Source of the DNA: Hyphomicrobiales bacterium
GTDB taxonomy: Bacteria; Pseudomonadota; Alphaproteobacteria; Rhizobiales; Beijerinckiaceae
Assembly (NCBI GenBank): GCA_028290285.1
Contig: JAQGKD010000041.1
Coordinates: 1 to 37,800, forward strand
DNA: 37,800 nt
Direction: 5' to 3'
The notes under the pieces: model-generated
Told to the model about the DNA's origin: nothing
Databases searched by the model: none
What the model saw: only the letters and a program-made list of their open reading frames with translations
Position numbers and translations under genes: made by a program
Part shown: positions 6,371 through 15,211 of the stretch, piece after piece
Layout of the letters: each line of letters opens with the position of its first letter
How positions within the stretch are numbered: the stretch's first letter is position 1

Positions 6371-8314
6371 ATGTCCATAGCCAAGAAGATTCGTCTCTTC
6401 GCACGCGAACGTCGTGGCAATGTCGCCATGTTGACGGCGTTCATGCTGGTCCCGGTGCTCGTGGGTGTGGGCGCAGCTGTCGATTATGGGCGGATGGTCG
6501 CAACACAGAACACGCTCGACATGGCAGCACACGCGGCCTCCGCCGCCGCTGTCGCGACCGGGCGGTCCCTGCTCACGGCCAACCCGGCCATGCCCCTTGC
6601 CGACGTTCAGTCCGCAGCGGTTACGCAGGCGACCAAGGCCTTCGCGGCGCAGGTTTCCGGTGCCTTCGGCCCGTCGGTTACCGTTACCGAAGTCGGGGTC
6701 ATGACGATCAACCCCGCGAGCCGTTATGACTTGTCCGAGGTGTCTCTCACGCAGGTAGGCAACACGCTGAGCGCGAAGGTCGTCTATACGTCCAAGATCA
6801 ACACGACACTGATGAACCTGGTTGGTATTAAGACACTTCCACTCGGCGGATCTTCGGCGGCGAACGGACCGCTGGCCGGAGAGGTCGGAGACACGACCTA
6901 TGTCGTACACGAAGGCTTCGAGACGGCGGACCACTCAACCTGGGGCGGTGGCTGGGGAGTGTACAATCAGTTCCACAACTGGCAAGCGGCTCAACCCCTC
7001 GAAATCGGAAAAAGCCAAGCCTACGAAAATCTTCCTGCTCCCGAAGGCATTTATGTCGCCGAGCTCGACGGTTACGCGAATACAGCCATTTCGAAGAAGG
7101 TCTATCTCCCTCGCGGTTCGTATGAGCTTCGCTACTGGTTCATCGATCGCGTCAATTATCGGGCCTATGCGCCGGCCTGGATCTGCGGAACGAAACCTGC
7201 AGATGTCGCCTGGGCGACGGCTTCCGACAGCGAATGGGGCGCGCGTTACCAGTCCAATCGCGTGGGCGTCTATCTCGACGTCGCGCTCAACGACACGGCG
7301 CCCACGACCTTTACGCCGGAATCGAATAATCTCATCGACGTTTGCAACTCCAGCGGACACAAGTGGGTCGAGCGATCGGTGAAGGTCACGATCAACACCC
7401 CCGGCTACTTCTGGTTGACGTTCCAGGCTGAAGGCCAGAGTGACGGTGTCGGCGGCCTCATCGACGACATCCGCATGTGCGCGAATACATGCGCCGGAAC
7501 TGCGAAGGAGAATTTTCCGTGGACGGCGAATACCGTCGTGTTCAGCGATAATTTCGAAGCGTATGCGACATATACGGGCGCGGGCAAATTGACGGTGTCA
7601 GGCACCAATAACGGCTGGTCGTCCTTGGCGACCGGATGGTCGACCGCGCCTTATAACCAGATGGATTTCTGGGACGGCCGCACGGGTCTCGGGGTTGAGT
7701 TGGACGCGGGCGGCAACCGGACCATTCACAAGAGATTCCTGCTGGATCCGGGCTACTATCAGGTCCAGTATGCATACAATGCCCAGGGGCAGACCGCTTT
7801 CGGTGCGAACGTATATTGCGGAGCAACAGCAGCCCTGGCTAATTTTCCGCTCGTCAGCGCCGTTTCGAATGCCTACCCGCTGTGGTGGGGGACGAAAGAT
7901 GGGAGTTCAGCCGCGATCGGCGTTTACATGGATGCCGACAGGAATTTCGCATCGCCTGCGAACCCGACTGGCGCACTCAATGAGGCCGCGGTCTGGTACA
8001 ATCCAGATGGAAGCGCCGATAATGCGACCTATCCGCATCTCCCCGGGCAGCTAATCGATTTTTGCTCCTATTCAACCAATTTTATTACGCGAAGCGTCCC
8101 CGTTCGCATCCAGAAGGCGGGCTTCTACTGGCTTACTTTTAAAGCCGAGGGCACCAGCGATATGTTCGGGGGAATGGTCGACGATGTCTCAATAACCGCG
8201 CTGGGCGGCCTCACCATGTCGTCCCCGCCTTCGGGAGCCGTGACGATCACGCCGGCCGGGCTTGCCGCAGGCACCCCGATTGTCCTGGGCGCAATCGAGG
8301 TCGCTGTGCAATGA
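6371..8314 (+). CDS. TadG-like protein with a tandem-duplicated extracytoplasmic beta-rich module
   Basis: The 647-residue protein opens with a TadG-type N-terminus: basic residues, then RRGNVAMLTAFMLVPVLVG (one transmembrane helix) and AVDYGRMVATQNTLDMAAH, the usual start of putative Flp pilus-assembly TadG proteins. Residues to about 170 fit the TadG N-domain. In place of the von Willebrand A domain common in TadG, it then has two homologous units, about 176-369 and 388-609. Shared landmarks are FETADHS/FEAYATY, VAELDGYANTAISKKVYLP/GVELDAGGNRTIHKRFLLD, WICG/VYCG, VGVYLDVALND/IGVYMDADRNF, LIDVC/LIDFC and GYFWLTFQAEGQSD/GFYWLTFKAEGTSD. A short tail follows. The modules look like jelly-roll binding domains, suggesting an envelope-anchored or pilus-associated adhesin. 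The start ATG is at 6371. Confidence 0.82.
   Translation: MSIAKKIRLFARERRGNVAMLTAFMLVPVLVGVGAAVDYGRMVATQNTLDMAAHAASAAAVATGRSLLTANPAMPLADVQSAAVTQATKAFAAQVSGAFGPSVTVTEVGVMTINPASRYDLSEVSLTQVGNTLSAKVVYTSKINTTLMNLVGIKTLPLGGSSAANGPLAGEVGDTTYVVHEGFETADHSTWGGGWGVYNQFHNWQAAQPLEIGKSQAYENLPAPEGIYVAELDGYANTAISKKVYLPRGSYELRYWFIDRVNYRAYAPAWICGTKPADVAWATASDSEWGARYQSNRVGVYLDVALNDTAPTTFTPESNNLIDVCNSSGHKWVERSVKVTINTPGYFWLTFQAEGQSDGVGGLIDDIRMCANTCAGTAKENFPWTANTVVFSDNFEAYATYTGAGKLTVSGTNNGWSSLATGWSTAPYNQMDFWDGRTGLGVELDAGGNRTIHKRFLLDPGYYQVQYAYNAQGQTAFGANVYCGATAALANFPLVSAVSNAYPLWWGTKDGSSAAIGVYMDADRNFASPANPTGALNEAAVWYNPDGSADNATYPHLPGQLIDFCSYSTNFITRSVPVRIQKAGFYWLTFKAEGTSDMFGGMVDDVSITALGGLTMSSPPSGAVTITPAGLAAGTPIVLGAIEVAVQ
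6896..8197 (+). repeat. Two divergent copies of a ~200-residue module encoded in tandem within the TadG-like gene
   Basis: Copy 1 is encoded at about 6896-7477 and copy 2 at about 7532-8197, separated by a cysteine-containing linker (MCANTCAGTAKENF). The repeat shows at protein level: the ELD motif before a KK/HK strand, a CG dipeptide, a GVY(L/M)D strand, a LID(V/F)C strand, then (Y/F)WLTF(Q/K)AEG and G(L/M)(I/V)DD at the end. Each copy keeps two cysteines at equivalent places (CG and LIDxC), suggesting one conserved disulfide per module. Divergence is large, so the duplication is old. Confidence 0.8.
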
Positions 8315-8473
8315 GGCGGCAACGCGCTCGGTGGCCGCAGCGGCGGTTTTCAACATGTGGCCGCCCATTGTGCCTCATGAACTGAAGCGGGGGGTTCCCA
8401 GAGCCCCACTTTTCGGCTAGACAGCCTCGACTTTCGGGCCGGGGCTCCTGCCTGAACGCCCTTATAGGGTTTT

Positions 8474-8521
8474 CGGAGGACGCGCTCCGGCCATTCGAGG
8501 CCGATAGCGCGGCCTTTTTTT
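8474..8521 (+). terminator. Attenuator-like leader of carB: intrinsic terminator with competing hairpins
   Basis: The terminator is AGGCCG (8498-8503), loop ATAGCG, CGGCCT (8510-8515), followed by a run of T to 8521. It ends 48 bases before the carB start. The left arm can instead pair upstream: CGGCC (8488-8492) with GGCCG (8499-8503), which would break the terminator. That upstream arm in turn overlaps a third stem, CGGAG (8474-8478) with CTCCG (8485-8489). Mutually exclusive stems of this kind are typical of attenuation, though the terminator might simply end the TadG-like transcript. Confidence 0.6.
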
Positions 8522-8569
8522 GTGCGCTCGGCGGGTCGTGGCTCGCCGGCAAGCCAGATGCGGACGAAC

Positions 8570-11500
8570 ATGCCGAAACGCACAGACATCACGACCATCC
8601 TCATCATCGGAGCCGGCCCCATCGTCATCGGGCAGGCCTGCGAGTTCGATTATTCCGGCACCCAGGCCTGCAAGGCCCTGCGCGAGGAGGGGTACCGGAT
8701 CGTTCTGGTCAATTCCAATCCCGCCACAATCATGACCGACCCCGACATGGCCGACCGGACCTATGTCGAGCCGATCACGCCCGAGATCGTTGCCAAGATC
8801 ATCGAGAAGGAGCGCTACGCGGTTCCCGGCGGCTTCGCCCTCCTGCCCACCATGGGCGGCCAGACGGCGCTGAACTGCGCCCTGTCGCTCAAGAAGATGG
8901 GCATTCTCGAGAAATACGACATCGAGATGATCGGCGCTTCCGCCGAAGCCATCGACAAGGCCGAGGATCGCGAGCTGTTCCGCGACGCCATGACCAAGAT
9001 CGGGCTCGACACCCCGCGCTCGCACCAGATCAAGACGCTGAGCCAGGCCCTATCCATTCTCGACGACATCGGCCTGCCCGCGATCATTCGCCCGTCCTTC
9101 ACCATGGGCGGCACGGGCGGCGGCATCGCCTACAACAAGGCGGAATATATCGAGATCATCGAGCGCGGCATCGACGCCTCGCCGACCAACGAGGTTCTGG
9201 TCGAAGAGAGCGTGCTCGGCTGGAAGGAATACGAGATGGAGGTCGTCCGCGACAAGGCGGACAATTGCATCATCGTCTGCTCCATCGAGAACATCGATCC
9301 GATGGGGGTCCACACAGGCGATTCCATCACGGTCGCCCCGGCGCTGACGCTGACAGACAAGGAATACCAGATCATGCGCGACGCCTCGCTGGCGGTGCTG
9401 CGCGAGATCGGCGTCGAGACGGGCGGCTCCAACGTGCAATTCGCGGTCAACCCGGAGAACGGCCGGATGATCGTCATCGAGATGAACCCGCGCGTGTCGC
9501 GCTCCTCGGCGCTGGCCTCCAAGGCGACGGGCTTCCCGATCGCCAAGGTGGCCGCGAAACTGGCCGTCGGCTACACGCTCGACGAAATCGCCAACGACAT
9601 CACGGGCGGGGCGACGCCGGCCTCCTTCGAGCCGACCATCGATTATGTGGTCACCAAGATCCCGCGCTTCGCCTTCGAGAAATTTCCGGGCGCCGAGCCG
9701 CTGCTGACGACCGCCATGAAGTCTGTCGGCGAGGCCATGGCTATCGGGCGCACCTTCGGCGAATCGCTGCAAAAGGCGCTGCGCTCGCTGGAGACGGGGC
9801 TTTCGGGCGTCGACGAGATCGAGATCGAAGGACTCGGGCAGGGCGACGATCGCAACGTGATCCGCGCTGCGCTCGGGATGCCCACGCCCGACCGCCTGCT
9901 CGTCGTGGCGCAGGCGCTGCGGCTCGGCGTGTCGCACGACGAGATCTACGAGGCCTGCAAGATCGACCATTGGTTCATCGAGCAGTTGCAGGAGATCGTC
10001 GATCTCGAGGGCCGCGTGCGCCGCAACGGCCTGCCCGGCGATTCCGTGAATTTCCGCATGCTGAAGAGCGCGGGCTTCTCCGACCTGCGGCTGGCTTCGC
10101 TGACGGGTTCAACCGAGGCCGAGGTACGCGCCAAGCGCCATGCGCTCGACGTGCGCCCTGTCTACAAGCGCATCGACACCTGCGCGGCCGAATTCGCCTC
10201 GCCGACCCCCTATATGTATTCGACGTACGAGACGCCCTTCGCGGGCGCGCCGGTGTGCGAATCGCGCCCCACGGACCGCGAGAAGATCGTCATTCTCGGA
10301 GGTGGCCCAAACCGCATCGGGCAGGGGATCGAGTTCGATTATTGCTGCTGCCATGCCTGTTTCGCCCTCGCCGAGGCGGGTTACGAAACCATCATGATCA
10401 ACTGCAACCCCGAGACCGTCTCCACCGATTACGACACGTCGGACCGGCTCTATTTCGAGCCGCTGACGACCGAGGACGTGCTGGAAATCCTGGCAAAGGA
10501 GCAAGAGGCGGGCACGCTGAAAGGCGTGATCGTGCAGTTCGGCGGTCAGACGCCGCTGAAGCTCGCCCATGCGCTGGAGCAGGCCGGTATCCCGATCCTG
10601 GGCACGTCGGTCGATTCGATCGACCTCGCGGAAGATCGCGACCGGTTCAAGCGTCTGCTGGACAAGCTCGGCCTCAAGCAGCCCAAGAACGGCATTGCCT
10701 ATTCGGTGGAGCAGTCGCGTCTCATCGCGGCCGAACTCGGCCTGCCACTGGTCGTGCGCCCGTCCTATGTGCTGGGCGGCCGCGCCATGGCGATCATCCA
10801 CGATCAAGCGGCCTTCGACGACTACCTGCTCGGGACCTTGCCGGGACTGGTGCCCTCCGACGTGAAGGCGCGCTACCCCAACGACAAGACCGGCCAGATC
10901 AACACGGTGCTCGGCACGAACCCACTGCTGTTCGACCGCTACCTGTCGGACGCCGTCGAGATCGACGTCGATTGCCTGTGCGACGGCAAGGACGCCTTCG
11001 TTGCCGGCATCATGGAGCACATCGAAGAGGCCGGCATTCATTCGGGCGATTCAGCCTGTTCGCTGCCGCCCCGTTCCCTGTCGCCCGAAATGCTGGCCAA
11101 GCTCGAGGAGCAGACGCGCAAACTCGCGCTGGCCCTCAAGGTAGGCGGCCTGATGAACGTGCAATTTGCGCTGAAGGACGGGGAGATCTACGTCCTCGAG
11201 GTCAACCCGCGCGCCTCGCGCACGGTGCCCTTCGTGGCCAAGGTCGTGGGGCAGCCCATTGCCAAGATCGCGTCGCGCATCATGGCGGGCGAGAGCCTCG
11301 CGAGCTTCAACCTGAAGTCGGGCGGGTTCGACCATGTCGGCGTGAAGGAGGCGGTATTCCCATTCGCGCGCTTCCCCGGCGTGGACACCGTGCTCGGCCC
11401 GGAGATGCGTTCGACGGGCGAGGTCATCGGCCTCGACCGCTCGTTCGAGGTCGCCTTCGCCAAGAGCCAGCTCGGCAGCGGCACCAAGGTGCCGACGGAG

Positions 11501-11893
11501 GGAACGGTCTTCGTATCCGTTCGCGACTCGGACAAGCCGCGCGCGCTGGCCACGATGCAACTTCTCTCCGGTCTCGGCTTCAAGATCGTGGCGACAGGGG
11601 GCACGCATCGCTTCCTGGAGGCAGCCGGCGTGCCCTCGACCAAGATCAACAAGGTCTCGGAGGGGCGGCCGCACGTGGTCGACCGCATCAAGAACGGCGG
11701 CGTGCAGCTGGTGTTCAACACCACCGAGGGGTCCCAGGCCCTGGCCGATTCCCGCTCTCTGCGGCGTGCAGCCCTCTTGCATAAGGTGCCTTACTACACC
11801 ACTCTAGCGGGAGCGATCGCAGCATCACAGGGAATCAAGGCCTACAAGGGCGGTGATCTCGAGGTGCGCGCTCTGCAGGATTATTTCAACTGA
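8570..11893 (+). CDS. carB: Carbamoyl-phosphate synthase large subunit
   Basis: CarB makes carbamoyl phosphate from bicarbonate, ATP and ammonia delivered by the small subunit CarA, feeding pyrimidine and arginine synthesis. It is about 1107 residues from the ATG at 8570 ([13 protein letters not shown] six bases upstream); ATG 8558 is a weaker choice. Two homologous synthetase halves are visible: the first with [20 protein letters not shown] and the ATP-grasp loop [13 protein letters not shown], the second with [19 protein letters not shown] and [14 protein letters not shown]. Substrate motifs [18 protein letters not shown] and [18 protein letters not shown] follow in each half. A C-terminal MGS-like allosteric domain ([17 protein letters not shown]) closes the protein. 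carA is not adjacent. A long unrelated open frame on the same strand (9265-11784) is a compositional shadow. Confidence 0.98.
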   Translation: MPKRTDITTILIIGAGPIVIGQACEFDYSGTQACKALREEGYRIVLVNSNPATIMTDPDMADRTYVEPITPEIVAKIIEKERYAVPGGFALLPTMGGQTALNCALSLKKMGILEKYDIEMIGASAEAIDKAEDRELFRDAMTKIGLDTPRSHQIKTLSQALSILDDIGLPAIIRPSFTMGGTGGGIAYNKAEYIEIIERGIDASPTNEVLVEESVLGWKEYEMEVVRDKADNCIIVCSIENIDPMGVHTGDSITVAPALTLTDKEYQIMRDASLAVLREIGVETGGSNVQFAVNPENGRMIVIEMNPRVSRSSALASKATGFPIAKVAAKLAVGYTLDEIANDITGGATPASFEPTIDYVVTKIPRFAFEKFPGAEPLLTTAMKSVGEAMAIGRTFGESLQKALRSLETGLSGVDEIEIEGLGQGDDRNVIRAALGMPTPDRLLVVAQALRLGVSHDEIYEACKIDHWFIEQLQEIVDLEGRVRRNGLPGDSVNFRMLKSAGFSDLRLASLTGSTEAEVRAKRHALDVRPVYKRIDTCAAEFASPTPYMYSTYETPFAGAPVCESRPTDREKIVILGGGPNRIGQGIEFDYCCCHACFALAEAGYETIMINCNPETVSTDYDTSDRLYFEPLTTEDVLEILAKEQEAGTLKGVIVQFGGQTPLKLAHALEQAGIPILGTSVDSIDLAEDRDRFKRLLDKLGLKQPKNGIAYSVEQSRLIAAELGLPLVVRPSYVLGGRAMAIIHDQAAFDDYLLGTLPGLVPSDVKARYPNDKTGQINTVLGTNPLLFDRYLSDAVEIDVDCLCDGKDAFVAGIMEHIEEAGIHSGDSACSLPPRSLSPEMLAKLEEQTRKLALALKVGGLMNVQFALKDGEIYVLEVNPRASRTVPFVAKVVGQPIAKIASRIMAGESLASFNLKSGGFDHVGVKEAVFPFARFPGVDTVLGPEMRSTGEVIGLDRSFEVAFAKSQLGSGTKVPTEGTVFVSVRDSDKPRALATMQLLSGLGFKIVATGGTHRFLEAAGVPSTKINKVSEGRPHVVDRIKNGGVQLVFNTTEGSQALADSRSLRRAALLHKVPYYTTLAGAIAASQGIKAYKGGDLEVRALQDYFN

Positions 11894-11996
11894 CGACGGA
11901 GCGGCTTAGCAGCTCTCCGGGTATCCCAGCGTGACTGTTGCGGCCTTCGGGGCGGCGGCGGTTGCATCATATGTCCTCGTGGCTCGTGGGGTTTTC

Positions 11997-12020
11997 AACC
12001 TCGCGGCCCGGGGTTTTTTT
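11997..12020 (+). terminator. Intrinsic terminator between carB and greA
   Basis: AACCTCG (11997-12003) pairs with CGGGGTT (12009-12015), including one G-U pair, across a 5-base loop, and a run of seven T residues completes at 12020. It lies about 100 bases after the carB stop and 62 bases before greA, so greA probably has its own promoter or is reached by readthrough. Confidence 0.65.
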
Positions 12021-12081
12021 GGCAAGCGGCCGGTCAAGCCAGACCGTCGCTGCCAGTTCAGAATTCGGAAAGAGACGCGAA

Positions 12082-12555
12082 ATGGAAAGGTTCCCCATGA
12101 CCGCCCCCGGCTATGTGGCGCTCGAAGTGGAGCTGAAGCGGCGCCAGCAGGAGGACCGGCAGAAGATCATCCAGGCCATCGCCGAAGCGCGGTCGCATGG
12201 CGATCTCTCGGAAAATGCTGAGTACCACGCCGCCAAGGAAGCGCAGTCGCACAACGAGGGCCGGATCGCCGAGCTCGAGGACAAGCTGTCGCGCGCCGAG
12301 GTCATCGACGTCTCAAAGCTGTCGGGCAATACCGTCAAGTTCGGCGCCACCGTGACGCTGATCGACGAGGATACCGAGGAAGAAAAGGTCTATCAGATCG
12401 TCGGCGAGACCGAAGCCGACGTGAAAGGTGGCCGTGTTTCAATCACCTCGCCCATCGCGCGCGCGCTGATCAGCAAAAAGGTCGGCGACACGGTCGAAGT
12501 GATCGCTCCGGGCGGCGGCAAGAGCTACGAGATCCTGAAGATCGCCTTCAAATAG
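12082..12555 (+). CDS. greA: Transcription elongation factor GreA
   Basis: GreA binds the RNA polymerase secondary channel and stimulates cleavage of backtracked RNA. The 157-residue protein has the N-terminal coiled coil with the acidic tip ([19 protein letters not shown], containing the DLSEN catalytic motif) and a C-terminal FKBP-like domain ([39 protein letters not shown]). The start ATG at 12082 ([11 protein letters not shown]) fits the family and has GGAAAGAG upstream. The carB-greA order is common in alphaproteobacteria. An in-frame upstream start at 11938 would add 48 unlikely residues and cross the terminator. Confidence 0.97.
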   Translation: MERFPMTAPGYVALEVELKRRQQEDRQKIIQAIAEARSHGDLSENAEYHAAKEAQSHNEGRIAELEDKLSRAEVIDVSKLSGNTVKFGATVTLIDEDTEEEKVYQIVGETEADVKGGRVSITSPIARALISKKVGDTVEVIAPGGGKSYEILKIAFK

Positions 12556-12676
12556 GGTAAAGCTCTGGCTATGGTCATCCAATTGCCTGTCGCAGCTGGT
12601 GATCTTGGCAATATGCGGATGCGACCCTAGATCCTGGGTACGGGGCTTTCCTGCTCCGCAACCCGGGAGTTCGTCG

Positions 12677-13180
12677 ATGCGCCTGTTCCAGTCCGTTCTT
12701 GGCCGCGCCGCCATGGGTCTCGCGCTTCTCGCCGGGCTCACCGCGTCCGCGGGATCCGCCCTCGCAGGGGGCGCACGCTTCCGCTCCGTCGTGATCGACA
12801 CGTCGCCTCTGGTGGCCAAGGGCTATCCCACCTATGCGCAGATGGTCGAGAGAGCGGTCGCGCCGTCGGTCGCCGCCGCCTTCGCCGATTCGATCGATCC
12901 GTCGGACCCGCGCGGCCTGCGCCTGGTCTTTCGCATCTATTCCGTGACGCTTCCCCTGGCGACCGGCGCGGCGCGTGAATCCGAGAATGATTTCATGCAA
13001 AGCGAAGGGCTCGTCGTCGATGCGCGCGGGCGGGTTGTGTCGGTCACACCGATCCTCTCGCCGGTCAGTTCCTGGACGACCCCGGCCAATCTGCCTCCGG
13101 AAGTGGAGGACTTCCGCCGGGTTCGCGCGCTCGGATTGCATGCGGCCTATTGGCTGAAGCGTGAGCTGCCTGCCTTTTGA
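12677..13180 (+). CDS. Uncharacterised exported protein
   Basis: This 167-residue protein has a clear Sec signal peptide: RLFQSVLGRAAMGLALLAG, then TASAGSALA before the predicted cleavage. I chose the ATG at 12677, with GGGAG seven bases upstream. The mature part has no cysteines and a mixed composition (RSVVIDTSPLVAKGYPTY, LRLVFRIYSVTLPLATGAA, RRVRALGLHAAYWLKREL) suggesting a compact periplasmic domain. I do not recognise the family. It lies alone between greA and the ELM1-family gene, 121 and 58 bases away, on the same strand. Confidence 0.75.
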   Translation: MRLFQSVLGRAAMGLALLAGLTASAGSALAGGARFRSVVIDTSPLVAKGYPTYAQMVERAVAPSVAAAFADSIDPSDPRGLRLVFRIYSVTLPLATGAARESENDFMQSEGLVVDARGRVVSVTPILSPVSSWTTPANLPPEVEDFRRVRALGLHAAYWLKRELPAF

Positions 13181-13238
13181 TGGGTTCGGGCGCCGATGAA
13201 ACGTTGGCCGTCCGGGCGTCAGGGGCTAAACACGCCCG

Positions 13239-14261
13239 ATGACAACTGATGGATTCGGACATTCGCTTCCCGCCGGCACGCGCGCGTGGGTTCTCGGTTC
13301 AGGCAAGATCGGGCACGAAGTGAACTGCCTCGGTGTTGCGCATGAGTTGGGCCTCGATCCCGAATTGCGCGCGGTGCGGCCCCGGTTGCTGTTCCAGGCA
13401 ATGGCGCCGTTCGGGCCGATCGATCCGCGCGATGCGCCCCGACGTGCGGGCGCGTCGCTTCGCGGGCCTTTCCCCGACATCGTTTTCGCGTCGGGACGGA
13501 CAACGGTGCCCTACCTGCGCCATCTGAAAAAAGCGTCGCTGGGCAAGACTTTTACTGTGTTCCTGCAGGATCCTCGTTCGGGCCCCAAGACTGCGGATCT
13601 GATCTGGGTGCCCGAACATGATCGCCTGCGCGGGGCGAATGTGGTGGTGACGCTGACCTCGCCGCATCCACTGCGCCCCGGGGTGTTGCAGACGGCCCGC
13701 GAAAATACCGATCCGCGCATCGCAGCTCTGCCGCCCGAACGCGTGGCCATGGTGCTCGGCGGCACGAGTGCCAGCCATCGTTTCGAAGAACAGGACGTCG
13801 CCGCGCTGGCTTCGATGGCCTGCGAAATCCTTGCGAGCGGGCAGGGGCTCATGGTGACGCCCTCGCGTCGAACTCCACCGGCTGTCATGGATGCGCTGCG
13901 CAAGGCGGTGGCCGCGACCGGGCATGCCGGCCAGGCCTTTATCTGGGACGGTGAGGGCGCAAACCCTTACGCACAGATCCTGGCCCACGCGCGGGCAATC
14001 GTGGTGACGGGCGACAGCGTGAACATGGTCGGCGAAGCTGCCTCGACCGGCGCACCCGTGCATCTGTACGAGCCGACGGGCGGCCATCCCAAGATGACCG
14101 GCTTTCTGGAAAAACTCATCGCGACCGGCGCCGCGCGGCGAATCGGGGTGTCACGCCGGGCGGACTGGGCGCATGAGAGCTGGGCTTATCCGCCCGTCGA
14201 TGCGACGCATGCGATCGCGCAGCAGGTCGTGCGGCGCTATCGCGCATTTCGCGGCGTTTGA
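13239..14261 (+). CDS. Mitochondrial fission ELM1-family protein
   Basis: The 340-residue protein matches the ELM1 family, found in alphaproteobacteria and named after a plant mitochondrial fission factor. Its fold resembles GT-B glycosyltransferases. Characteristic stretches are GSGKIGHEVNCLGVAHELGL near the N-terminus, PDIVFASGRTTVPYLRHLKK, FLQDPRSGPKTADLIWVPEHD, the PHPLRPG loop, MVLGGTSASHRFEEQD and VTGDSVNMVGEAASTGAPVH, the last like a nucleotide-sugar binding loop. The bacterial function is not established; a role in envelope glycosylation has been guessed from the fold. The start ATG is at 13239. The stop is 7 bases from the end of the convergent oxygenase gene. Confidence 0.85.
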   Translation: MTTDGFGHSLPAGTRAWVLGSGKIGHEVNCLGVAHELGLDPELRAVRPRLLFQAMAPFGPIDPRDAPRRAGASLRGPFPDIVFASGRTTVPYLRHLKKASLGKTFTVFLQDPRSGPKTADLIWVPEHDRLRGANVVVTLTSPHPLRPGVLQTARENTDPRIAALPPERVAMVLGGTSASHRFEEQDVAALASMACEILASGQGLMVTPSRRTPPAVMDALRKAVAATGHAGQAFIWDGEGANPYAQILAHARAIVVTGDSVNMVGEAASTGAPVHLYEPTGGHPKMTGFLEKLIATGAARRIGVSRRADWAHESWAYPPVDATHAIAQQVVRRYRAFRGV

Positions 14262-14268
14262 AAGCAGG

Positions 14269-14943
14269 TCAGGCGTGGACCGTCTGGTCGGGGAATGACA
14301 GCTGCTCGCGGGCGCGCCATTCGTGCGTGACGTAGTTCAGGATGATGGACTTCCGCAGGCCGGGAATCGGGCGCTTCAGGAAGCCGTGCCATGTCGTGTC
14401 CGAGGGCACGAAGATCATTGCCGTGTTGCGCTTGAAGGGCGAGCGGCCCCAATGCTCTTCCTTGCTGGCGAAGATATCGGTTCCCAGATCGCCCTGCTCC
14501 TCGCCCTGCGGCAGATAGATCAGGCATGTGAACTTCTTCACGCCGAGGTCGGTGTGCGGCTCGAGCCAGAAGCCATCCGTATCGACAGCATATTCGAGGC
14601 GGAGATAGGTGTCGTCGATGGGGGCGCCGAAGGCCGCGCGAATGGCGCCGGTGACTTGCTGCGATTGCAGAGCCTCGGCGACCGGTCGCATGACGGGGAA
14701 ACGGACCATCGCCTCGGCATCGAAATAAGAGCGCTGGTCGTTGTGCAATTCGCGCTTGCCAGACACGCCATCTAGCGTGGGCGCCGAGAAGGGCAGCGTG
14801 GCGAGTTCGTCGATCACCGCCGACGGAAACACGTTTTCCAGAAGGAAGTGACGATAGGGCTCGTCGAAGCTCGCGCGGTTGTCGATGCTCGCGCAGAAAG
14901 TGCGGGCGATGTCGGCCGCGGTGACCGAGGGCGTATCCAGCAT
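14269..14943 (-). CDS. 2-oxoglutarate/Fe(II)-dependent oxygenase-like protein
   Basis: The 224-residue protein has the double-stranded beta-helix facial triad: His130-x-Asp132 in EPHTDLG, and distal His186 in TTWHGF, with Arg197 (GLRKSIIL) placed to bind the 2-oxoglutarate carboxylate. These residues suggest an active prolyl-hydroxylase-like or phytanoyl-type oxygenase. The substrate cannot be told from sequence. The N-terminal part (FDEPYRHFLLENVFPSAVIDELATLP) resembles 2OG oxygenases found near sugar- and lipid-modifying genes. The gene is convergent with the ELM1-family gene and divergent from trxB across 268 bases in which I found no convincing promoter. Confidence 0.82.
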   Translation of the reverse strand: MLDTPSVTAADIARTFCASIDNRASFDEPYRHFLLENVFPSAVIDELATLPFSAPTLDGVSGKRELHNDQRSYFDAEAMVRFPVMRPVAEALQSQQVTGAIRAAFGAPIDDTYLRLEYAVDTDGFWLEPHTDLGVKKFTCLIYLPQGEEQGDLGTDIFASKEEHWGRSPFKRNTAMIFVPSDTTWHGFLKRPIPGLRKSIILNYVTHEWRAREQLSFPDQTVHA

Positions 14944-15211
14944 GATTCAGGCCTTATCCGAGCGGGCGATTGCACCGCTGCACGAGACGACAGGTCCCAT
15001 AAACGCGGCGTCACCCTAGTGCGGGCTCCGAGGCCGGGCAAGCGCTTCTTGGCCTTATGCCAGCGGCTAAATGGCCCCGCATCCTGTGCGCGGCAAGGTG
15101 AGCCCGCCTTGCGGGGGCGGGGCGGGGTTCTTATACCAGAGGCTCAGAACAGAGGGGGCTGCACGCCCTCACGTCATGTGCGCCCCCGCGCCGCATCCAG
15201 CAGAGAAATTC

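Noticed and set aside
5783..6934. A 383-codon minus-strand open frame opposite the TadE and TadG-like genes
   Set aside because: No signal, domain or ribosome-binding site, and the composition is that of an antisense shadow; the plus-strand frames have clear TadE/TadG signatures.
4954..8314. A complete Tad (Flp) pilus locus
   Set aside because: No Flp pilin, TadV peptidase, TadA ATPase, TadB/TadC platform, RcpA secretin or CpaB-type gene lies on either side; the flanks are hemF and carB.
8355..8420. Possible carB leader peptide of 21 residues (starting MWPPIVPHELK)
   Set aside because: It has only two Arg codons, no run of regulatory codons, no clear ribosome-binding site, and ends about 50 bases before the first leader hairpin.
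9265..11784. An 839-codon open frame on the plus strand overlapping carB in another frame
   Set aside because: It is rich in Arg, Gly and Ala with no recognisable motif, as expected from a GC-rich gene read out of frame; carB in the main frame shows every family motif.
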